Origin: JACVRN01 sp035276685
GTDB lineage: Bacteria > Acidobacteriota > Blastocatellia > Pyrinomonadales > Pyrinomonadaceae
Direction: 5' to 3'
DNA length: 64,000 nt
Assembly: GCA_035276685.1 (NCBI GenBank)
Contig: DATELK010000235.1
Span: 1-64,000, forward strand
In this document: positions 56,152 through 64,000 of the stretch, one piece after another
How the letters are laid out: each line of letters begins with the position of its first letter
How positions within the stretch are numbered: the stretch's first letter is position 1
Position numbers and translations under genes: made by a program
Notes under the pieces: generated by a model
Told to the model about the DNA's origin: nothing
Seen by the model: the letters and a program-made list of their open reading frames with translations, nothing else
Database searches by the model: none

Positions 56152-56796
56152 ATGAGCAATCAAACGGCCCATCAAGGGACGCAGCTATCTTTACAGGCCG
56201 CCGGGGTTGAGTCATCAGTCAAAGCGGACGATTCCGGCACCTTCTCCGATGAGGCCGAGGCGAGTCTGCAATCAAGCCTGAGCGCGCTCTCCTTTGAGCA
56301 GCAGTGCGCGGAACTAGGGCGCATACTGATGCTGGACGGCCCCGTCTCTAACATAGTGATGGAAGCAGCCATCGCCAACCCGACCTACGCTAACAACCTG
56401 CTAATCTGCCGCCGCGAGCCGGGTCTGCTTCAACATCTGCTTTCTCATCCGCCGAAACCGAGACAAGAGCTATCGGTCTCGGAGCTACTCTCGAAGGGGG
56501 CGCTGGCGCTGATGGGCTGGGCGCGGGCCGGCTTTACGGTCGTAGAGGATGAGGTCTACAGGCGGCGGCTGGAAGCCTGCCAGCAGTGCCCGGAGCTGAA
56601 GACGCCCGCCGGGAGCAAGCGACTGCTTTATGAGCTGGTCGGGGTCAACGGTAGCGAGAAGGCCATGTGCGCGCTCTGCGGCTGCGTCGTCAGGCGTAAG
56701 GCACGGCTGACGACCGAAAGCTGTCCCGCGCCGCACCCCTTAATGTCCGGCCACACTCGCTGGGCTGAGCCTATGACAAACATTCCCCAAGAGTAG
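56152..56796 (+). CDS. Zinc-ribbon-like hypothetical protein of the Hint/Tc-like operon
   Basis: 214 residues from the ATG at 56152. The N-terminal 100 residues are helical and polar (LSFEQQCAELGRILMLDGPV), resembling a small leader-like or adaptor domain. The C-terminal half has CQQCPELKTP and, 25 residues later, MCALCGCVVRRKARL, ending TESCPAPHP. This pattern of CxxCP, CxxCGC and CP suggests a zinc ribbon. Proteins with such a cysteine layout occur beside toxin and phage-tail type genes, but I cannot name the family. It is 37 bp upstream of the Hint gene and likely in the same operon. Confidence 0.65.
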   Translation: MSNQTAHQGTQLSLQAAGVESSVKADDSGTFSDEAEASLQSSLSALSFEQQCAELGRILMLDGPVSNIVMEAAIANPTYANNLLICRREPGLLQHLLSHPPKPRQELSVSELLSKGALALMGWARAGFTVVEDEVYRRRLEACQQCPELKTPAGSKRLLYELVGVNGSEKAMCALCGCVVRRKARLTTESCPAPHPLMSGHTRWAEPMTNIPQE

Positions 56797-56833
56797 TCCG
56801 AGAGACGTCTACAAACCTGAAAGGAGAAAGACA

Positions 56834-58729
56834 ATGGGATACGAACCTACCAAATGTCATGATAAGCTGAGCGGCGCTACCCCACCGTTGCTGCCAATTT
56901 GCGACCAACTCCCGGCAGCCCCCTATCATTGCGCCGATCTGGTAAACGAGAATCCCGCGATGCATAACTACTGCGCCGCATTTTATGACCCCAATAATCC
57001 TGACACGGACAGGTATATTTACGCTCCGGTGTCAACACCGGCCTGTGTCAAGAAGGACTCTAATGGCAACATCGTCGCCTACCAGTATTTTCCGCCCGGC
57101 GATGTGCTCGATGGCTGTGACGATCTGCGTGCGAAGGATAGGTCATGGAATCTGAACGCATGCTACTGCTGCTGCGGGTGCTTCGCATACGGGACTATGG
57201 TGGCGGTGGCGAGCGGCAGTTTTAAGGCCATAGAGCAGATTGCCAAGGGCGACGAGGTCTTAGCGGGAACCCCCAGCGCACAAGACGGCGGTGACACAAA
57301 GATTACATGGACGCCTACGGAGGTGACTTTAAGCCAGGGCGTAGCCGGAGGGGATAACCCCGTCATGGTCTATCTGGCCTTCGGTGAAGATGAGAAGACG
57401 GGAGACATCGTCTGCTCCTGCGACCAGGTCTTTATCCTCGCCAGCGGCAGGATAATCACCGCCGAGAAGCTACAGGTCGGAGACCAACTGGTGGATAAGG
57501 ACGGCAACCCCGTCACGCTCAGGACTGTCGCCATAGGCAGCTACAAAGGCGGCGTGCATCACATCGCCACCAAGAGCCCCGAGAACCTGAGCCTCGACGG
57601 CCATCTTCTACTGACCTCCGGCGTGGTCGTGGGCGACTACTATCTGCAACTGCACTTTGAGCAACTGCCGAAGGACTGGAAGCACGAAGAGATAGATGCG
57701 CGTCCCGAGCTAGGCACTCCCGCCTACGACGAGAAGCACAGTGCTTTGAACGCGTCCGCCAGGGTCTTGTTCGGCGAGAGGCCGGAGCTAGGCACCAATC
57801 GTATTCAAGTACAGAACGGCGTATTCCATGTCTACACCTCTGAACCGGCATATCTGGGCATGGACTGGTGCAGCCTCTTGACGCCGGATCAGGCCGTAGA
57901 CATCCTTGAGAAAGGGACTCAGTCGCCGCTCTCTAACCCGGTTCCGAAGTCCATGGTCAGCCACCTCTTCCACATCTTCTCGGGCTTTTATCCTGACTTC
58001 GTTTTTTATCTGGACTGGTATCAGATGGAGCCGAATGTCTATGCGATAACGACCTTCGACCGCAAGGTTATAGTCGTCACGGGCGGCCTTGCGCGTATGG
58101 ATGGGTTCGGCTACGAAGGCATGGCGATGGCAATCGCGCACGGCATAGCACGCTTCTCCGGCACCGAGCCGCTTGGCGAACATGCCCACACAGGGACGGG
58201 CGTGGCCGACTACTACGCGTTCGCCATGATTAGCCGCACCATCTGGTACGCACCCTACTGGATGGACTACGTATCACCGGCTTACCAGCAGATGAAAGCG
58301 TTGTTCGGGCAGATTAGCGCCGATAACGCTAAGGGCAATCCCAACGACGTAGTGAACGAGCCTTCGGTCGCGGGACGCTTGAAAGCCATGCAGTCGGGCG
58401 CGGGGGGCGGAGGACTGCCGGAAGAGGTGGGCGGCCCGCCGCTGCCGCGCATCGCTCTGCAATCCGTTGATGCGACGACAGAGCAAGTGACGCTGACGCT
58501 CAGCCTTGCACCGAGCGCGAGCGAGGCGACCATCGTTGACAATTACGTCATCACGCCTGATGCAACTATCAGCTCGGCCACGCAGGACTCTAACAAGGAC
58601 TTTATCATTCATCTGGCCACACAGCTCGAACAGGGAAAAACCTACAGCGTCACCATACGCAACCTGCACTCTCTGGTCGGAAGTAAAGTTGACCCTGAGC
58701 ATCAAACTCTGGAGTTCACCGTAGACTGA
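56834..58729 (+). CDS. Hint domain / inactivated M48-like / Ig-like multidomain protein
   Basis: 631 residues with AAGGAG eight bases before the ATG. Residues 1-115 are Cys-rich (ending CYCCCGC). A Hint (hedgehog/intein) domain starts at Cys 116 (CFAYGTMVAVASG) and has IEQIAKGDEVLAG and AEKLQVGDQLVDKDG. It runs to LSLDGHLLLTSG near residue 260, with no obvious HN-C splice end. The next part resembles an M48 peptidase: PNVYAITTFDRKVIVVTGGL, then MAIAHGIARF. There the expected HExxH reads HGIAR (residues 436-440), so zinc catalysis should be lost. The last 90 residues look like a bacterial Ig-like domain. Hint domains in toxin loci usually release attached parts by autoproteolysis. It is followed by a SpvB/TcB-like gene. 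Confidence 0.75.
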   Translation: MGYEPTKCHDKLSGATPPLLPICDQLPAAPYHCADLVNENPAMHNYCAAFYDPNNPDTDRYIYAPVSTPACVKKDSNGNIVAYQYFPPGDVLDGCDDLRAKDRSWNLNACYCCCGCFAYGTMVAVASGSFKAIEQIAKGDEVLAGTPSAQDGGDTKITWTPTEVTLSQGVAGGDNPVMVYLAFGEDEKTGDIVCSCDQVFILASGRIITAEKLQVGDQLVDKDGNPVTLRTVAIGSYKGGVHHIATKSPENLSLDGHLLLTSGVVVGDYYLQLHFEQLPKDWKHEEIDARPELGTPAYDEKHSALNASARVLFGERPELGTNRIQVQNGVFHVYTSEPAYLGMDWCSLLTPDQAVDILEKGTQSPLSNPVPKSMVSHLFHIFSGFYPDFVFYLDWYQMEPNVYAITTFDRKVIVVTGGLARMDGFGYEGMAMAIAHGIARFSGTEPLGEHAHTGTGVADYYAFAMISRTIWYAPYWMDYVSPAYQQMKALFGQISADNAKGNPNDVVNEPSVAGRLKAMQSGAGGGGLPEEVGGPPLPRIALQSVDATTEQVTLTLSLAPSASEATIVDNYVITPDATISSATQDSNKDFIIHLATQLEQGKTYSVTIRNLHSLVGSKVDPEHQTLEFTVD

Positions 58730-58740
58730 AGACCTGCGCG

Positions 58741-58770
58741 AAGGGCGGCCGGGATTTCCCGGCTGCCCTT
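58741..58770. other. Strong hairpin between the Hint and SpvB-like genes
   Basis: AAGGGCGGCCGGG and CCCGGCTGCCCTT pair over 13 positions with one G-T wobble around a 4-base loop. No T-run follows. It could stabilise or attenuate the operon transcript rather than end it. Confidence 0.45.
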
Positions 58771-58798
58771 CGTCCTCGGAGCAATAGAGGTGTGAGCC

Positions 58799-61700
58799 AT
58801 GAACAGCGAGAAGAGAAGGCAGGCCGCGCTATCTCCCCCTGTGCTTTCGCTGCCCGACGGCAGCCAGCCTCTGGGCTACGGTGAGACCTACGAGACGCAC
58901 GCCTTCACGGGCGCGTTGAGCGTGACGGTTCCGGTGCCGGTGCTGCATGCTCGCGGCGCTCCCAGTCTCTCACTTGTTTACACCCAAGGCACGGCCAACG
59001 GCGCTTTCGGTCTTGGCATGAGCCTGAGCCTGCCAAGCATTACACGCCGCGCCGACAAGAGCATCCCGCGCTACGACGACCGAGACGTTTTCTTAGCCCC
59101 GGATTCGCAGGAGTTAACACCTTGCTGCGATGGTGACTCTAAGGGAGGCTGGACGCCGGAAGAGCGCGTCGCGGTTGAAGACGGCGTGAGCTACAAGGTG
59201 CGTGTCTATCGAAGACGCGTCAACCCGCGCCTTGAGAGGATAGAGCGATGGACGGCTCCTGACGGCTCAAGCTTCTGGAAAGTGCATGATGCGGCCAATG
59301 GCGTCCAAATCTTCGGCCGCTCTGCGAATGCGCGTGTGGCAGACCCCGCCGCGCCGCTGCGCGTTTACGAATGGCTCATAGAGGAGCAGTGGGACGCGCA
59401 TGGCAATCGCATAAGCTATGCCTATAAAGCCGAGGACGGCGCGGGGTGGACTGGTTGGAAGGGGACGGGCGGCTTCGCCAATAAATACATCGAGAGTATC
59501 TTTTACGGTAATTATCGCTCCGGCGACGATACGGACGAGAGCTTCGCCTTCGAGGTGCGATTCGACTACGGCGAGTACGATGTGGACGCGCCGCAGTCTG
59601 TTACGCCTGCGCGCCCGTGGCCGGTTCGCAGCGACCCGTTGCTCTCATGCCGCGCGGGCTTCCCTCTACAGACTCTGCGGCTCTGCCGCCGCATCTTAAT
59701 CCTCAATCATTTGCCCGAAGCTTCCGCAAGCTCCCCGTGTACGGCGCGGGCCATGCGGCTGACTTATGATGAGAACCCTGTTCATAGCAAGCTGCTCTCG
59801 ATTACGTTGACGGGCTTTCGTCATGACGACGGCGATGTCGCGCAGTCTTCTTTGCCGCCCCTTGCCTTCGACTACGCAGACTATGAGCCGTCCGGTTGGG
59901 CGTGGCGTCCCCTTAGCATGGGAAACGACACTCCGCTTCCCGGCATGGTCGAGCGCGGCCACTTCCAGATGGCAGACCTCTACGGAGAAGGTCTGCCCGG
60001 CATCGTCTTAACTATGCCGGAAACGCTCATGTACTTTCCGCCTTTGGGCAGCGGCGTCTACGGCCAGGCGCGCCATCTGCCGCGAATCCCCAACACCAGC
60101 GGGCTGACGCAGCCTCGCTTTATCTTAAGAGACTTCGACGGCAGCGGCCGTTTATCGCTGGTAATGTTGTCGAGAGAGGCGGGCGGCTTCTTTTATAACG
60201 AGCCGGGCGGAGAGTGGAGCGCCTTCCGCGCCTTCTCGAATTATCCGCCTGAGATAGCTTCGGCTGAAACGGCGTGGTCGGACTTAAGCGGCGACGGTCT
60301 CGCAGACCTCATAGTGCAGCTTCCGGGGCAGTTGCGCTTTTACCTGTCGGAAGGGCTGGCCGGTTTCTCGACTGCGTCCACCACCTCGACCCTCAAAAAT
60401 CTGCCGACTCTCTTCACCGACGACGAGCGCAGCCTCGTGACCTTCGCAGACATGCTCGGCGACGGGCTGTCGCACTGTGTAAAGGTCGCGAGCGGCCGCG
60501 TGGAGGTGTGGCCTAATCTGGGCTACGGGAGCTTCGCGCAGCCCTTCGTCATGACCGGAGCGCCCCACTTCAAAGGCGACCTTAAGGCAGACAGGATTCT
60601 GCTCGGCAACTTTAGCGGAGGGCGTTGTGCAGACCTGCTGCTGGTCTACTCAGACCACCTTGAGCTTTATCTGAACCAGAGCGGCCACGGCTTTGCGGCT
60701 GCGATTCGGTTGCCTGTGCCGGGCGGCATTAACGCACTCGACCAGGTAAGCGTCGCAGACGTGGACGGTCGCGGGCGCGCGTGTCTGGTAGTTGCTAAAG
60801 CTGGCACAAAAGCACGGCATCTCTACATGGACTTCTGCGGGGATTCGATTCCCTACCTGCTGACGACCCTCAACAACGGAACCGGCGCAGTCACCAGTTA
60901 CCAGTACCGAAGCTCCACGGACTTCTCTCTTCAAGACCGCGAGCGTGGCCGTCCGTGGGCCATGAATCTGGCCGCGCCGGTCATGGTCGTAGAGCGCGTG
61001 GAGCATAGAGACCTGTTCACAGGTCTTATTAACACCGAGTCGTTCGAGTATCGCGACGGTTACTTCGACCCTGTGGAGCGCGTCTTCCGTGGCTTCGGCT
61101 TTTCGCAGGTGCTCGAAGCGCAAAGCTACGAGACGGCCGCCGATTCGCTAACGGCGAAAGACGTAGGGGCTGTCTCCACAAGCGAGAGCCGCCTGACGCG
61201 TCTCTGGTTCCACGCAGGCGCACTGTCCGTGGACGAAGAGCTGCTGCCTCTTTACCGCAAGCAGTTTTATAGCGGCGACACGAAGGCGGCCATCGTCGGC
61301 GCAAACAAGGTCGCGCAGGAGGTGAACGAGCAGGGCGGGGCCACCGAGCGAGAGGCCGCCGCCGCACTGGCGGGCAGCGAGATTCACAGAGAGGTCTACG
61401 CGGTAAATCAGGACGGGTCGCCCGCCGCCGTTCCCCTGTCAGTCATAGAGCAGAGCCACTTCGTAGAGCTGTTGCAGCCTGCTCTAAGCAGTTCTTACGC
61501 CAGCTTCAACGTCTCGCCGCGCGAGATGATTACAGGTGAGTACGAGGGCATAGCCGAAGACCCGCGCATAAGACACGAGGCTGCCCTGAGCTATAACGCG
61601 GCTGGCGCTGCGACACAATCGGTCACGGTCTTTTATCCGCGCCGCCAGCCGGAGCTTCCTGAGCAGGCGGCCATGCAGGCCATTCTGCGCGAAGACGACT

Positions 61701-64000
61701 ATCTCTTTTTAGACAACGCGGACGTGTTCCTTGCCAATCTTGCGTGGCAGCACAGGGAGTCCGAGGTTGCCGGTATTCACCCGTCGCAGGGAGCTTACTT
61801 CACCTACGACGAGCTTGCGGCGCAAGTCAGTATCGCGTGTGCAGATGCCAACAGGCTGCCCTACGGCGCGGACTTCACTACGGGACAGCAGGCTCGCCTC
61901 TATCACTGGGCGCAGACATTGTTCTGGGACGATGGACTGACCGGGCCGCTTGCGCCCGGCCAGAGTGGGGCGCAGAGCCTCGTATACCGCCAGCAGGAGG
62001 CAGTCTTCCCCGAAAGCTTTTTCGCCACCGTCTTTGGCGACAGGATTCAGCAGTCCGCGCTCACGGAAGAAGCGGCCCTTTATCAGCAGTCGGGTTACTG
62101 GTGGCGCGCTTCCTTTACTATCGCCTACTTCGGCGCTGAAGGGTATTACCAGCCCAAGGCATACCAGTCTCCATTTCAATCCGCGACGGCCTGCACCACA
62201 GTTGACTATGACCGGCCTTACTGGCTGCTGGCGGTTAAGGTGACGGACGCAATGTCGTCTGCGGTCACGGTGCAGCTTGACTACCAGTCGCTTGAACCGG
62301 CTTCTCTGACAGACGAAAGCGGGATGATGACAGATGGGCTCTATGACCCGCTCGGCAGACTCTGCGTCTTCTCTCAACACGCGCAGGTCAAGGGACAGCA
62401 CAGCGGCGGAATGATGCTGGCAAACTACAGGCGGCAGCCTGCTCCGTCCGTGCAGGAGGTTCTGAGCAGTCCTGAGACATACCTTCAGGGAGCGCTCATC
62501 TATTTCCTGCACGATGATAAAGGCTGGACTGAGGACGGGTCGCAGCCCGCTAGCATAGTGGCCGTAGCCGCGCGCCTCTACCCGAACAATCCGGCCGCCG
62601 CTTCACCGGCCGCGACCCCGAATCTCACCGTCGTACACCTGGACGGGTTCGGACATCATGCGGAGCTGTTGGAGCGCGTGGAGCGCACGGCAGCAGCCGA
62701 GTCCACGGCTGGCGGCGAGTGGGTGTGGCAGAGGGCGCATCGTGTTGACTACGACCAGCGCAACCGCCTTCGTCGCCTCTTCCTGCCGGTCTTTAAGGAC
62801 TCGCCGCAGGCAGAAGCGGACGCAAACAGTCAATACCACCTTTATACATACGACGCGCTCGACCGGCAGGTGCGCGAGCTATTGCCTAAAGGCTTCCTGA
62901 AACGAGTCGAGTATGAAAACGGCTGGACGGAGAGCCACTCTGACGCGAACGATACTATTAAGGACTCGCCCTACTACCAGCAGCATCTGGATGACCCTAA
63001 GCTTTCGCCCGCAGAGAAGCGAGCGCTTGCACAGGCCGTCAGTTTTTACAACACGCCGCTGAGGCTCAGGAAAAATCCGCAGGGGTTTGTCATAGAAGAG
63101 CAGAGGCTCAACTCTTCCGTCACGCCCGGCGGCTCTCCCGTGGCTTATTCCACGCGGCACACGGTTGACGTGCGCGGGCTCTCTCTGGCCATAGCCGACC
63201 CGCGCCTGAGCGCTGGCGACACGCCGAATTTCAGAGCCGTCTACGACATGCTCGGGCGGCCAGTCCACGTACGTAGGGCAGACGAAGGAGACCTTTACCT
63301 GCTGCATGACGCCGTGGACAAGCTCATTCACAAGTGGACGGCTCGCGGCATACACATTCAGAGGCTCTACGACCGGCCTTTGCGCCGCTTGAGCCGGGAG
63401 CAGGTGGACACGGGCGACGGGACTATGCGCTGCGTCCTCGCCTTCGAGTATGGAACGGACGCCTCTACCCTTTCGGTCAACCGCATTGTCAGCGTGAAAG
63501 AGCAGGCGGGAGCACGCTCTGTCGTTAGTTATAACCTGCTAGGTCGTCCTGCGCAGACGACCTATCGTTTCGCGCAACAGGCGGAGGGCATCATTGACTG
63601 GGAGCAGGCGGGCGAGGCACAACTGTTCGCAGACCAGTGGCAGCAGGCGTGGGAATACGACCCGGCCGGGCGTCTTCTGGCAGAGCATTGCGCGGACGGC
63701 TCCGTCATTCGCCAGGAGCTTTATAATAATGGATGGGTCTCTGCGATTCGGGTTGAGCTGCCCGGTGGCGGCTCTCCCTTACAGGCCATCGTAGGACTGT
63801 CGTACCTTCCGAGCGGCCAGCCTTCGAGCGCAGTCTATGGAAACGGCGTCGCGCTCGGTTGGAGCTACGACCCTCTGACTCTGGAGCCTACGCGTAACAC
63901 GGCCCGTCTCTCCACAGGCGAGCGCCTGTTTCAAGACCTGATTTATACGCCCGACCCTGTCGGCAATATCTGTTCCGTCGTAGACAATGCGGCGGCAGCA
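58799..64000 (+). CDS. SpvB/TcB-like Rhs-family toxin-complex protein (3' end beyond window)
   Basis: The frame opens at the ATG at 58799 (AGAGGTG seven bases upstream) and I find no stop to the last base, giving at least 1734 residues. The N-terminus SPPVLSLPDGSQPLGYGETY and THAFTGALSVTVPVPV, then PSLSLVYTQGTANGAFGLG, is the SpvB N-terminal domain. VCBS/FG-GAP-like repeats follow (QMADLYGEGLPGIVL, LRDFDGSGRLSLVM, SDLSGDGLADLIV). The TcB mid-domain marker is YRDGYFDPVERVFRGFGF, with Rhs/YD-type repeats near the end (YDALDRQ, YDMLGRP, YNLLGRP). Tc toxin B subunits form a cocoon holding a toxic C-terminal part. No TcA gene is seen. No signal peptide. Confidence 0.88.
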   Translation, partial: MNSEKRRQAALSPPVLSLPDGSQPLGYGETYETHAFTGALSVTVPVPVLHARGAPSLSLVYTQGTANGAFGLGMSLSLPSITRRADKSIPRYDDRDVFLAPDSQELTPCCDGDSKGGWTPEERVAVEDGVSYKVRVYRRRVNPRLERIERWTAPDGSSFWKVHDAANGVQIFGRSANARVADPAAPLRVYEWLIEEQWDAHGNRISYAYKAEDGAGWTGWKGTGGFANKYIESIFYGNYRSGDDTDESFAFEVRFDYGEYDVDAPQSVTPARPWPVRSDPLLSCRAGFPLQTLRLCRRILILNHLPEASASSPCTARAMRLTYDENPVHSKLLSITLTGFRHDDGDVAQSSLPPLAFDYADYEPSGWAWRPLSMGNDTPLPGMVERGHFQMADLYGEGLPGIVLTMPETLMYFPPLGSGVYGQARHLPRIPNTSGLTQPRFILRDFDGSGRLSLVMLSREAGGFFYNEPGGEWSAFRAFSNYPPEIASAETAWSDLSGDGLADLIVQLPGQLRFYLSEGLAGFSTASTTSTLKNLPTLFTDDERSLVTFADMLGDGLSHCVKVASGRVEVWPNLGYGSFAQPFVMTGAPHFKGDLKADRILLGNFSGGRCADLLLVYSDHLELYLNQSGHGFAAAIRLPVPGGINALDQVSVADVDGRGRACLVVAKAGTKARHLYMDFCGDSIPYLLTTLNNGTGAVTSYQYRSSTDFSLQDRERGRPWAMNLAAPVMVVERVEHRDLFTGLINTESFEYRDGYFDPVERVFRGFGFSQVLEAQSYETAADSLTAKDVGAVSTSESRLTRLWFHAGALSVDEELLPLYRKQFYSGDTKAAIVGANKVAQEVNEQGGATEREAAAALAGSEIHREVYAVNQDGSPAAVPLSVIEQSHFVELLQPALSSSYASFNVSPREMITGEYEGIAEDPRIRHEAALSYNAAGAATQSVTVFYPRRQPELPEQAAMQAILREDDYLFLDNADVFLANLAWQHRESEVAGIHPSQGAYFTYDELAAQVSIACADANRLPYGADFTTGQQARLYHWAQTLFWDDGLTGPLAPGQSGAQSLVYRQQEAVFPESFFATVFGDRIQQSALTEEAALYQQSGYWWRASFTIAYFGAEGYYQPKAYQSPFQSATACTTVDYDRPYWLLAVKVTDAMSSAVTVQLDYQSLEPASLTDESGMMTDGLYDPLGRLCVFSQHAQVKGQHSGGMMLANYRRQPAPSVQEVLSSPETYLQGALIYFLHDDKGWTEDGSQPASIVAVAARLYPNNPAAASPAATPNLTVVHLDGFGHHAELLERVERTAAAESTAGGEWVWQRAHRVDYDQRNRLRRLFLPVFKDSPQAEADANSQYHLYTYDALDRQVRELLPKGFLKRVEYENGWTESHSDANDTIKDSPYYQQHLDDPKLSPAEKRALAQAVSFYNTPLRLRKNPQGFVIEEQRLNSSVTPGGSPVAYSTRHTVDVRGLSLAIADPRLSAGDTPNFRAVYDMLGRPVHVRRADEGDLYLLHDAVDKLIHKWTARGIHIQRLYDRPLRRLSREQVDTGDGTMRCVLAFEYGTDASTLSVNRIVSVKEQAGARSVVSYNLLGRPAQTTYRFAQQAEGIIDWEQAGEAQLFADQWQQAWEYDPAGRLLAEHCADGSVIRQELYNNGWVSAIRVELPGGGSPLQAIVGLSYLPSGQPSSAVYGNGVALGWSYDPLTLEPTRNTARLSTGERLFQDLIYTPDPVGNICSVVDNAAAA

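Overview
The window looks like a chromosomal segment of an Acidobacteriota bacterium, most likely class Blastocatellia. The markers are an ADOP-type permease with its acidobacterial N-terminal domain, a VWFA-related acidobacterial surface protein, a secreted delta-60-repeat/DUF4214 giant, a Tat-exported vanadium haloperoxidase and an S9 exopeptidase. This is inferred from gene content. There is no rRNA in the window, and I ran no searches.

Region 1 (1-12.5 kb) is a polymorphic-toxin locus. A full-length secreted Rhs/YD-repeat protein ends in a variable tip with an HEGRH zincin motif, followed by an overlapping exported immunity candidate. Three orphan cassettes follow. Each repeats the last 450-690 bp of the Rhs core and then carries a different AT-rich tip with its own small exported or membrane-anchored partner gene. 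All four tips look peptidase-like (HEGRH, HEGAE, a clan-CD-like GHG/C pair, and an NlpC/P60-like C/H pair). The third core copy is split by a 13-bp duplication. The fourth tip carries a stop codon and a frameshift. A tRNA-Ser(CGA) remnant without a D-arm lies just downstream.

Region 2 (13-38.7 kb) mixes ordinary genes: phosphoesterase, sorbosone-dehydrogenase-like propeller, phosphodiester glycosidase, DinB, YwbE, VOC, DHFR-like, DoxX, VWFA and S9 peptidase. It also holds a compact operon of an acyl-CoA-dehydrogenase-like oxidoreductase, a PhnD-like protein without signal peptide, and an unusual TusA-like/ferritin-like fusion. Several integron attC-like sites, all in the same orientation, flank or follow single genes here. 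They suggest embedded gene cassettes, but no integrase is visible.

Region 3 (39-56 kb) holds a KaiC-like ATPase overlapping a hybrid histidine kinase, an ADOP permease, a redoxin/TlpA lipoprotein pair, a vanadium haloperoxidase, a repeat propeller protein, an AraC regulator with a beta-lactamase-family hydrolase, and an aminopeptidase P.

Region 4 (56-64 kb) is a second toxin-type operon. It has a zinc-ribbon protein, then a protein combining a Hint domain, a catalytically altered M48-like domain (HGIAR in place of HExxH) and an Ig-like domain. Last is a SpvB/TcB-like Rhs-family giant that runs off the right edge.
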